15,767 nt of DNA. Origin: Actinomycetes bacterium (GTDB lineage Bacteria > Actinomycetota > Acidimicrobiia > Acidimicrobiales > Bog-793). The first letter of the stretch is position 1; each line of letters begins with the position of its first letter. Below the pieces are notes generated by a model. That model was not told where the DNA came from, searched no databases, and saw nothing but the letters and a program-made list of their open reading frames with translations. A program made the position numbers and the translations under genes. Where the stretch lies: positions 1-15,767 of the forward strand of contig JAKACF010000031.1 in assembly GCA_021821585.1 (NCBI GenBank), written 5' to 3'. Below, one piece after another: positions 1 to 6,361 of this stretch.

Positions 1-159
1 CCGCCGAGGCCCCCTCGTGCTGCCCGAAGGCACGATCAATTCATCGTCCGATCAGGTCGTGGACTTGAGCGATCGGTTCACACCCACTCGCGGCCACCCT
101 GCGGTCCTCGGAGCATGGGCCTATCCTTGTCGCTCCGCACGCCGAGATGGTGGTTTTTC
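1..159. other. Upstream flank of mug, no gene recognised
   Basis: The frame of mug stays open back to base 1, but the residues encoded here resemble no family I know, and the known Mug fold begins downstream. I see no convincing sigma70-type promoter. The stretch may be the upstream region of mug or the tail of something outside the window. Confidence 0.4.
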
Positions 160-711
160 TTGACTCGCTCCCCCACTCCCGACATGCTGGCTGTCGCGGC
201 CGGGCGCACCGTACCGGACGTCATCGCGTCGCGCCTCGATGTGCTCTTCTGCGGCATCAACCCGGGGCTGTGGTCGGCGGCAGTGGGCCACCACTTCGCC
301 CGGCCCGGAAACCGCTTCTGGAAGGTGCTGCACGAGGCCGGCTTCACGCCCGAGCTGCTCGACCCCTCAGAGGAGCGCCGGCTTCTCGAATACGGGCTCG
401 GGGTCACCAATCTCGTCCGGCGGTCCAGTGCCGCCGCCGCCGAGCTCACGAGAGACGAGCTGCGAGAAGGAGCGAGAGCACTCGGTCAGACGGCTGCCGC
501 CTTCGAGCCCCGCTTCGTGGCGGTGCTCGGGATGGGAGCCTTCCGAGCGGCCTTCAGCCAGCCGAAGGCCGCTCTCGGCGAGCAACCGTGGGAGCTGTCG
601 GGGGCCCGACTCTGGTTGCTGCCCAATCCGAGTGGTCTTCAGGCCCGCTACCAGCTGCCCGACCTGGTGAGAGAGTTCGGCAAGCTCCGAGCAGAGAGCC
701 ACGCCCCGTGA
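160..711 (+). CDS. mug: G/U mismatch-specific uracil/thymine DNA glycosylase (Mug)
   Basis: Base-excision repair enzyme that removes uracil (and less well thymine or ethenocytosine) mispaired with guanine in double-stranded DNA. With the start used here the protein is 183 aa, against 168 for E. coli Mug. The active-site motif FCGINPGL (residues 30-37, catalytic Asn34) and GNRFW (50-54) are present, as is the DNA-intercalating motif PNPSGL (155-160). Start choice: ATG 115, TTG 160 and ATG 184 are all in frame. Actinobacterial homologues, as I remember them, begin a short TPEEL-like helix before the VPDVI segment, and TPDML here matches it, which favours 160. No strong ribosome site decides it. 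The gene is convergent with tRNA-Sec and shows no functional link to its neighbours. Family assignment is firm; the exact start is not. Confidence 0.93.
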   Translation: MTRSPTPDMLAVAAGRTVPDVIASRLDVLFCGINPGLWSAAVGHHFARPGNRFWKVLHEAGFTPELLDPSEERRLLEYGLGVTNLVRRSSAAAAELTRDELREGARALGQTAAAFEPRFVAVLGMGAFRAAFSQPKAALGEQPWELSGARLWLLPNPSGLQARYQLPDLVREFGKLRAESHAP

Positions 712-717
712 CGCGAC

Positions 718-779
718 ACGTCCCCGACGAGAGCCGCCCTGCTGCGCCGGCGCGCCTCGTCGCCCCTTTGCGGGGACGT
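718..779. terminator. Large inverted repeat between convergent mug and tRNA-Sec
   Basis: ACGTCCCCG (718-726) is the exact reverse complement of CGGGGACGT (771-779). Inside it, CGACGAG (725-731) pairs with CTCGTCG (756-762). A smaller alternative hairpin, CCCC-TTTGC-GGGG, occupies 763-775. There is no T-tract, so a bidirectional terminator or a tRNA 3' trailer structure is inferred from position, between two converging genes and touching the encoded CCA end. Confidence 0.5.
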
Positions 780-874
780 GGCGGAGGTGGACGGGAATCG
801 AACCCGCCGGACGGGGATCACCCGTCCCACCCGCTTTGAAGGCGGGGGAGCCCACCAGGTACCCAGACACCTCC
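779..874 (-). tRNA. selC: tRNA-Sec (anticodon TCA)
   Basis: Reads UGA as selenocysteine after seryl charging and SelA conversion. On the minus strand the gene has a GGAGGTG/CACCTCC acceptor (874-868 with 789-783), an anticodon stem CCCGC/GCGGG around loop CTTCAAA (841-835; anticodon 839-837), a 7-bp variable arm GGACGGG/CCCGTCC, a T arm GCGGG-TTCGATT-CCCGT, discriminator G782 and encoded CCA (781-779). The length is 93 nt plus CCA, as expected for the longest tRNA class. Oddities: the eighth acceptor pair would be U867-C790, a mismatch. The D stem forms six pairs only with a bulged A860 and G-U and U-G wobbles, and the first T-stem pair is G-U. It lies 60 bases downstream of selD on the same strand, so co-transcription with selABD is plausible. 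Confidence 0.95.
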
Positions 875-875
875 G

Positions 876-891
876 CCGGTGACCCTACCGG
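876..891 (-). repeat. Small hairpin just upstream of tRNA-Sec
   Basis: CCGGT (876-880) and ACCGG (887-891) form a 5-bp stem with a 6-base loop immediately 5' of the mature tRNA end on the minus strand. It could help 5' processing of the precursor; the role is a guess. Confidence 0.3.
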
Positions 892-901
892 ACGCCGAGC
901 T

Positions 902-935
902 GCCTCCAGGAGGCCGCCGGCCCCGCTCCGGCGGC
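902..935 (-). terminator. Two tandem hairpins after selD
   Basis: GCCGCCGG (913-920) and CCGGCGGC (928-935) form a perfect 8-bp GC stem with a 7-base loop that includes the last base of the selD stop codon. The adjoining palindrome GCCTCC-A-GGAGGC covers 902-914. There is no U-tract. It could attenuate or end the selABD transcript before tRNA-Sec, or mark an RNA processing site. Confidence 0.45.
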
Positions 936-1948
936 TACCGGACGACGACCGCCGGGCCGAGCGACGCGACGAACTCGCCGATGACCGGCACCCCCGGCAG
1001 CTCGCCACCGAGGAGGAGGCCTCCGGAGGTCTGGGCGTCGGCGAGGAGCAACAGCTCGGTGTCGTCGACCGCCGCCTCGAGATGCGGCCGGACCCACTCG
1101 AGGTTCCGCCGGGTGCCTCCCGGGACGTATCCCTCGGACAGCAGCTGTCGTGCCCCGTCGAGGTAGGCGACAGCCCGGGAGTCCACGACTGCGGTCACGC
1201 CACTCGCACGGGCCATCTTGTAGAGGTGGCCGAGGAGGCCGAACCCGGTGACGTCGGTCACGGCCCTGATGCCCGCCCCGAGTGCCGCCCTCGCCGGCTC
1301 GCGGTTCGAGGTCGTCATCGTGACGATCGCCTCCTCGATCGGCTCCCCGGTCGTCTTGTGCCAGTTGTTGAGGATGCCGAGACCGAGCGGCTTGGTGAGC
1401 GACAGCGGGTCACCCGGCCGTGCCGCATCGTTTCGCAGCAGGCGGTCAGGGTCGGCGACGCCGGTGGCGGCGAGACCGTACATCGGCGTGTCGGCGGCGA
1501 TGCTGTGGCCACCGGCGAGCACGAAGCCGCCCTCGTCGGCCACCACCCGCCCGCCCCGGAGGACCTCGGCGGCCACCTCGCGAGCCAGACCCTCCGTCGG
1601 CCAGGCGAGCAAGTTGAGGGCGCTCACCGGCTCGCCCCCCATCGCGTAGACGTCGGAGATGGCGTTGGTCGCGGCGATACGGCCCCAGTCGAAGGCGTCG
1701 TCCACCACCGGCGGGAAGAAGTCCGTCGTGGTGACGATCGCCGTTCCCGGGCCGATCGAGACGACCGTGGCGTCGTCGCCCGACTCGAGCCCGCAGAGCA
1801 GCTCGCCGGCGCTCGACACGGGAGGTCCGAGCTCACCGTAGGCGGCCGCCAGCAGGGCTTCGAGCTCTCCCGGTGCGATCTTGCAGGAGCACCCCCCGCC
1901 AGGCGCCCAACCCGTGAGCCGCCGCGGCGCGCTCGTCTCCATGACCAT
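935..1948 (-). CDS. selD: Selenide, water dikinase (selenophosphate synthetase SelD)
   Basis: Makes selenophosphate from selenide and ATP, the selenium donor for SelA. The protein is 337 aa, close to E. coli SelD (347). The N-terminal catalytic loop reads GGCSCK, with Cys20 and Lys23 matching E. coli Cys17 and Lys20. The position that is selenocysteine in some species is Cys (TGC) here. Further family signatures are GDDATVV, TTDFFPP, the NAISDVYAMGG segment with its Asp, LAGGHS, NNWHK, TDVTGFGLLGH and a QTSGGLL C-terminal loop. The first ATG (1948) overlaps the selB stop as TGATG, which implies translational coupling; a second ATG lies two codons later at 1942. The stop is TAG, followed by GC-rich hairpins and then tRNA-Sec. 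The family is unambiguous. Confidence 0.97.
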   Translation of the reverse strand: MVMETSAPRRLTGWAPGGGCSCKIAPGELEALLAAAYGELGPPVSSAGELLCGLESGDDATVVSIGPGTAIVTTTDFFPPVVDDAFDWGRIAATNAISDVYAMGGEPVSALNLLAWPTEGLAREVAAEVLRGGRVVADEGGFVLAGGHSIAADTPMYGLAATGVADPDRLLRNDAARPGDPLSLTKPLGLGILNNWHKTTGEPIEEAIVTMTTSNREPARAALGAGIRAVTDVTGFGLLGHLYKMARASGVTAVVDSRAVAYLDGARQLLSEGYVPGGTRRNLEWVRPHLEAAVDDTELLLLADAQTSGGLLLGGELPGVPVIGEFVASLGPAVVVR

Positions 1949-3744
1949 CACCGGCCTCCTTCGGACTGCTCGGCGACCGTGGCGGCCGCCTCGACCGGCA
2001 GACGCGGACCGCCGATACGGAGATCGCCCCGCCGCCGGGTGACGCCGCTCGAGTCGAGCTCGGCCAGCAGCGGGAGCAGGTACTTGCGCGAGGTGCCGAG
2101 CTCGTCGCGGATCTGCGCGACCGTCACGCCGGCCGGTTCCCGGGCGAGCAGGGTGGCAACCCGCCGGGACGCCTCGGCGACGGCGCTCCTCGCGAAGTAG
2201 CAGCCACCGCTCTCGACCACCCGTCCGCTCGTCACGAGCCGCCGCAGCTCGGCCCGGTCGACCGAGAGGTCGGACGGGCTCGGCGGGCGGAAGGGCTCCG
2301 CCTCGAGGGCGGCCACGAAGGGATGCCGGTCGAGGCGGTCCTCCCCGTCGGCCACGGCGCTGCGCAGCCGGACGGTCCCGCCGGCGACCGCCAGGTCCGC
2401 CATGCCCGCCACGACGGCCCGGTCGATCTCGCTCAGGCCCGCCAGCTCCAGCCCGAAGCTGCCGGCCTCGCTCACGGCACGGCGCAGCCGCTCCTCGGCC
2501 GCGGCCCGGGCACCTGTGTCGGCGACCCAGCGCCCGCCGAGGTCGGCCGACAGGCGCACACCGGTCAGGCGCTCGAGGAGATCCGCTTCGACGAAGCCGC
2601 GCTCGCTCACGACCCGGGCGACCGAGCGGTCGGGCCGGGCGTCGGCCGCCCTCCGCACCGGCGCCACGTCGAGCACCTCGCCTCCGCCGACGGTCTCGGC
2701 CCGACCGGACTCCCGCAGGACGTAGCGGTCCCCCGGGAGCAACGGCAGGGGCTCGCCGACGTGGATGCGGACCGCCCCCGTCTCCCCCGGCGCCAGAGAG
2801 GACTCCCCGAGGAGGCGCAGGCGCACCGGGTGCTGACCGGATCCGATGTAGGCCCAGTAGGCGCCGCGGCGGCTCACCTCGTGGTCGAGCGAGGCGAGGA
2901 CCGAGAGGCTCGCGTCGAAGGTCGTGGTCGGCTCCCACTGGCCTGGTGTGACGAGCGCCTGTCCACGCACCACCTCGCCGTGGGAGACGCCCGAGAGGTT
3001 GACCGCGACGCGGCCCGGTGTCGCCTCGTCGAGCGGGCGCCGGTGACTCTGCAGGCCGCGGACCCGGACCGCCACCGGCTCGTGGCGGGGCGCCGGTCCG
3101 GGGACGACCTCAAGACGGTCGCCGACCGACAGCCGGCCGCCGGTGAGCGTCCCGGTCACCACCGTGCCGCTCCCGCGCACGGGGAAGGAACGGTCGACGA
3201 ACAGCCGGGGCCGTCCCGCCTCCTCCGGGGACGGCATCGACGCCGTCAGGTCGTCCAGCGCATCGGTGAGCTCACCGAGCCCGATGCCCGCCGGGGCGTC
3301 GACCTCGACCCTGCTGCGCCCGGCGAGGAAGCTCCCTGCGAGGCGCTCGTCGAGCTCGAGGCGGGCGAGCTCACGCGTCTCGTCGTCGACCGCCCCCACC
3401 TTGGTGAGGGCGACCACGCCGTCGGTGATCCCGAGCAGCTCGAGGATGCGGAGGTGCTCCTCCGACTGCGGCTTCCAGCCCTCGGTCGCCGCCACGACGA
3501 ACAGGCAGGCACGCACCGAGCCCACTCCTGCCAGCATGTTCTTCAGGAAGCGGACGTGACCGGGGACGTCGACGAAGGCCACCTCGCGCCCCGAGGGCAG
3601 CGTCACCCAGGCGAAGCCGAGGTCGATCGTGAGCCCCCTCTCCTTCTCCTCCGAGAGGCGGTCGGGATCCATTCCGGTGAGCGCCCGCACGAGCGTCGAC
3701 TTGCCGTGGTCCACGTGCCCGGCGGTGGCGATCACATGGGTCAT
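1948..3744 (-). CDS. selB: Selenocysteine-specific elongation factor SelB
   Basis: GTPase that delivers Sec-tRNA to ribosomes paused at UGA next to a SECIS hairpin. The protein is 598 aa, similar to E. coli SelB (614). The N-terminal EF-Tu-like domain shows GHVDHGKS (residues 9-16), GLTIDLGF as the G2 region (37-44) and DVPGH (59-63). Domains II and III follow (FVDRSFPVRGSGTVVTGTL onward). The C-terminal third fits the winged-helix repeats that bind SECIS RNA, the last around QIRDELGTSRKYLLPLL. Odd: the G4 guanine-specificity motif is TKVG (114-117) where N/TKxD is expected (TKAD in E. coli), so the base-reading Asp is Gly. The ATG overlaps the selA stop as ATGA (3744-3741) and the stop overlaps selD, making one coupled unit. 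Confidence 0.97.
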   Translation of the reverse strand: MTHVIATAGHVDHGKSTLVRALTGMDPDRLSEEKERGLTIDLGFAWVTLPSGREVAFVDVPGHVRFLKNMLAGVGSVRACLFVVAATEGWKPQSEEHLRILELLGITDGVVALTKVGAVDDETRELARLELDERLAGSFLAGRSRVEVDAPAGIGLGELTDALDDLTASMPSPEEAGRPRLFVDRSFPVRGSGTVVTGTLTGGRLSVGDRLEVVPGPAPRHEPVAVRVRGLQSHRRPLDEATPGRVAVNLSGVSHGEVVRGQALVTPGQWEPTTTFDASLSVLASLDHEVSRRGAYWAYIGSGQHPVRLRLLGESSLAPGETGAVRIHVGEPLPLLPGDRYVLRESGRAETVGGGEVLDVAPVRRAADARPDRSVARVVSERGFVEADLLERLTGVRLSADLGGRWVADTGARAAAEERLRRAVSEAGSFGLELAGLSEIDRAVVAGMADLAVAGGTVRLRSAVADGEDRLDRHPFVAALEAEPFRPPSPSDLSVDRAELRRLVTSGRVVESGGCYFARSAVAEASRRVATLLAREPAGVTVAQIRDELGTSRKYLLPLLAELDSSGVTRRRGDLRIGGPRLPVEAAATVAEQSEGGR

Positions 3745-5033
3745 GCCTCCCGCCCCGGCACGAGGCGGCAGAGGGCGTCGGCGAGGACGAGGTCGTCAGC
3801 CGGGTCCACGGTCCTCAGGTCGCAGATCGTCTCGCCGCCGCGCACCCTGGCGACGATCGGTGGGTCCGCTTCTCGCAGGGCGGCCGTCCGGTCGCCCGCG
3901 AGGGCCACGCCGAACGAGGCGATCTCGGTCCCCGGAGCCGACCCGGCACCGACGACCGACCTGCACTCGACCACCCTCAGGTGAGGGCCGCACTTGGCGG
4001 AGAGGGCGGCGGCCCGTGACCTCAGGACCTCGGGCGGCACGGTCGCCATGCGCCAGAACGGGATGGCCCCGCCGTCGCGGCCGAGGTAGGAGAGAGCGGT
4101 CTCCTGGAGGGCACCGAGGACGAGCGAGCCCGGGCGGAGGGCCCGCGCCATGGGGTGGCGGGCACAGGCCGCCACGAACTCGCGGCGGCCGGCGATGATG
4201 CCTGCCTGCGGGCCCCCGAGAAGCTTGTCGCCCGAGAAGGTGACGAGCGCAGCTCCCTGCTCGAGGCTCTGGCGGGCGGCGGGCTCCCCTGCCAGCCACT
4301 CTGGCGGTCCGCCCTCGAGCCACGGGGTGGCCGCGTCGAGCAGCCCCGACCCGAGGTCCACCACGACCGGCGGTCCGAGGCGGGACAGCTCGCCCACCCC
4401 GACGGCCTCGGTGAAGCCGACGATGCGGTAGTTCGACTGGTGGACCTTCAACACGAGGGCGACGTCCTCGCGAGAGGAGACGGCCGCCTCGTAGTCGCGT
4501 CGGCGGGTCCGGTTGGTCGTCCCGACCTCGACGAGCTCGGCCCCCGACTCGGCGAGGACCTCCGGGACGCGGAACCCGCCCCCGATCTCGACCAGCTCCC
4601 CCCTGCTCACGACGACGGATCGCCCCTTGGCGAGCGCGGCCAGCACCAGCAGGACCGCCGCGGCGCCGTTGTTCACCACGAGCGCCGACTCGGCGCCCGT
4701 CGCCCGGGCGAGCAGCGAGGCGGCGTGGGCCTGGCGCGAGCCGCGCCTGCCGTTCGAGAGGTCGAACTCGAGGTTGCTCGCCCGGGCGGTCGAGCAGTGC
4801 TCGACCGGCGCCCGTCCGAGGTTGGTGTGGAGCAGGACGCCCGTCGCGTTGACGACAGGTCGGAGCAGGCTGGAAGCGAGCGCCTCCGCTCGGGCCCTGG
4901 CGGTCTCGGGCGCCGAGTCTGCGATCGCCGCACGGGCGGCCTCCACGAGGAGCGGGTGCGGCAGGCCGACGTCCGCGATCGAGCGGGCGAGCGCGTCCAC
5001 CTGCGGCGGGCGGCCTGCTCGGCTCGTCGACAT
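3741..5033 (-). CDS. selA: L-seryl-tRNA(Sec) selenium transferase SelA
   Basis: PLP enzyme that converts seryl-tRNA-Sec to selenocysteyl-tRNA-Sec with selenophosphate. The protein is 430 aa from the start used, against 463 in E. coli. Landmarks are the N-terminal PPQVDALARSI segment, the VVNATGVLLHTNLGRAP motif, the glycine-rich NNGAAAVLL loop, VVVDLGSG, and the PLP lysine Lys270 in FSGDKLLGGPQAG. An in-frame ATG at 5057 would add eight residues. The 5033 ATG is preferred because TACGAT (5045-5040) sits six bases ahead of it, placing a transcription start on or next to the ATG (possible leaderless mRNA), but the evidence is modest. It is the first gene of the cassette and is divergent from an ABC importer operon. 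Confidence 0.95.
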   Translation of the reverse strand: MSTSRAGRPPQVDALARSIADVGLPHPLLVEAARAAIADSAPETARARAEALASSLLRPVVNATGVLLHTNLGRAPVEHCSTARASNLEFDLSNGRRGSRQAHAASLLARATGAESALVVNNGAAAVLLVLAALAKGRSVVVSRGELVEIGGGFRVPEVLAESGAELVEVGTTNRTRRRDYEAAVSSREDVALVLKVHQSNYRIVGFTEAVGVGELSRLGPPVVVDLGSGLLDAATPWLEGGPPEWLAGEPAARQSLEQGAALVTFSGDKLLGGPQAGIIAGRREFVAACARHPMARALRPGSLVLGALQETALSYLGRDGGAIPFWRMATVPPEVLRSRAAALSAKCGPHLRVVECRSVVGAGSAPGTEIASFGVALAGDRTAALREADPPIVARVRGGETICDLRTVDPADDLVLADALCRLVPGREA

Positions 5034-5232
5034 GCCGACATCGTACGGCCACGCCATGGCGAGCCCACCGGTGCCATCGCCCCTTCACGGCACGCGTCGG
5101 GGCGTGGCCGAGATGTCACCGAGAGTTCAGGTCGGCGTCGCCCGGCCCACATTCCCGGTTCATCCCCGCTCCGTACGGTACGGGCCGGAAGCGCTGCCAC
5201 GACCACTCCCCTTCTCCCAAGGAGGTCCCCTG
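5034..5232. promoter_or_regulatory. Divergent promoter region, selA / ABC importer
   Basis: About 200 bases without a gene lie between divergent starts. Minus side: TACGAT at 5045-5040 is a possible -10 for selA, with no good -35. Plus side: TACGGT at 5174-5179 inside the palindrome GTACGGTAC is a possible -10 for the importer, again with a poor -35. The importer's ribosome site AAGGAGGT is at 5219-5226. I see no clear Fur/IdeR box or riboswitch. Confidence 0.35.
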
Positions 5233-6312
5233 TTGGCCACCGCACCCCTGCCCCCTCGACGCACGAGACGCGCCCTTCGGGCGGCCGGGCTCGTCGCCCT
5301 CTCCTCGCTCGGCCTGGCGGCGTGCGCCAGCTCGGGAGCGTCGAGCAACACCGCCGGCGCGAGCTCGAAGAGTCCCATCCCCCTCGTCGTCTACTCCGCC
5401 CAGGGCTACGCCCCTGCGGAGATCAACGCCTTCACGAAGGCGACCGGCATCCCGGTCCGCTTCGACAACAACTCGACCGGGCCGCTGCTCACCCAGATCG
5501 AGGCGTCGAGGAACAACCCGAACTGGGGTCTGCTCTGGGTCGACGGACCGACCGCCTTCGCCGCCCTCGATCGCCAGGGCCTGCTGCTGCGCGGCTTCGA
5601 GCCCGCCGTGAGCTGGAACTCACTCGGGAGGACCTCGATCCCGGCCGACAAGTCGTGGGTGCCGACCGGCGTGACGCTCGCCGGTGCCGTCGTCTACGAC
5701 TCGACCAAGGTGAAGAACCCCCCGACCTCTTGGAACGAGCTCACGAGCCCGCAGTGGAAGAACGCAATCGGGACGAACGACCCGGCGCAGTCCGGTCCGA
5801 CCTATCCCTTCATCGCCGGCGTCATGAACGCCCTCGGCGGTGTCTCGGCCGGAGAGAGGTACTTCGAGGCGCTGAAGGCGAACGGGCTCGTCATCCATCC
5901 GACGAACGGCCCTACCCTGCAGGCGCTCACGGCCGGCCAGATCCGACTGGCGCTCGTCCAGAGCTCCGCCGGCATCGGCGCCGAGGCCACCGACAGGTCC
6001 CTCCGGGTCGAGTACCTCAACCCGGTCACGATGCTGCCCTCCTGCATCGGCATCGACGCCAAGGCACCGGCGGCCGAGCAGGCAGAAGCGAAGCGGTTCG
6101 CCGAGTACGTCCTCTCGCCCGCAGGCCAGAAGGTGATGCAGTCCGGCGACCCGACGGGCGACTCGCTCTACTACCCGGTGCTGAACGGGGTGAAGCCGCT
6201 GCCGTTGCTGCCCTCGCTCGCCTCGGTGCACACGCAGTACATCAACCCCTACACCTGGGGAGCGCGCGAGTCGGCTCTCACGCAGTGGTTCGACTCCCAC
6301 ATCGTCCAGTGA
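5233..6312 (+). CDS. ABC importer substrate-binding lipoprotein, Fe(III)/AfuA-like family
   Basis: Extracytoplasmic binding protein of an ABC importer, 359 aa. The start is TTG at 5233, fixed by AAGGAGGT (5219-5226) six bases upstream; no ATG is suitably placed, although the frame is open far upstream. An Arg-rich n-region (RRTRR, residues 9-13), a hydrophobic stretch and the lipobox LAAC (28-31, lipidated Cys31) show a secreted lipoprotein. The mature part has the family 1/AfuA-FbpA pattern: PLVVYSAQG strand, a PTSWNEL segment, and FAEYVLSPAGQKVMQ near the end. Tyr313-Tyr314 in YYPV corresponds to the tyrosines that bind iron in FbpA-like proteins, so ferric iron is the best guess. Relatives carry thiamine, phosphonates or polyamines, so the substrate is not settled. 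It is the first gene of the importer operon. Confidence 0.85.
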   Translation: MATAPLPPRRTRRALRAAGLVALSSLGLAACASSGASSNTAGASSKSPIPLVVYSAQGYAPAEINAFTKATGIPVRFDNNSTGPLLTQIEASRNNPNWGLLWVDGPTAFAALDRQGLLLRGFEPAVSWNSLGRTSIPADKSWVPTGVTLAGAVVYDSTKVKNPPTSWNELTSPQWKNAIGTNDPAQSGPTYPFIAGVMNALGGVSAGERYFEALKANGLVIHPTNGPTLQALTAGQIRLALVQSSAGIGAEATDRSLRVEYLNPVTMLPSCIGIDAKAPAAEQAEAKRFAEYVLSPAGQKVMQSGDPTGDSLYYPVLNGVKPLPLLPSLASVHTQYINPYTWGARESALTQWFDSHIVQ

Positions 6313-6361
6313 GCCGCCCGTCACGGCGACGGCCCTCCCTCCGCACCCCCCGGCGAACGGG

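Noticed and set aside
709..711. TGA stops of mug and other genes as possible selenocysteine codons, given the sel cassette
   Set aside because: Readings past the stops checked (mug, ATPase) give no conserved extension, and the proteins have full family length at the annotated stop.
836..2200. Long plus-strand open frame opposite selD
   Set aside because: Arg/Pro/Asp-rich translation without family features; it lies antisense to selD and is explained by GC-rich codon bias. The same applies to 2323-3984 and 4155-6365 opposite selB and selA.
5070..5083. GGTGCCATCGCCCC near selA as another DosR-like site
   Set aside because: The GGGAC half is broken at two positions and there is no repeat or matched spacing; chance is likely in GC-rich DNA.
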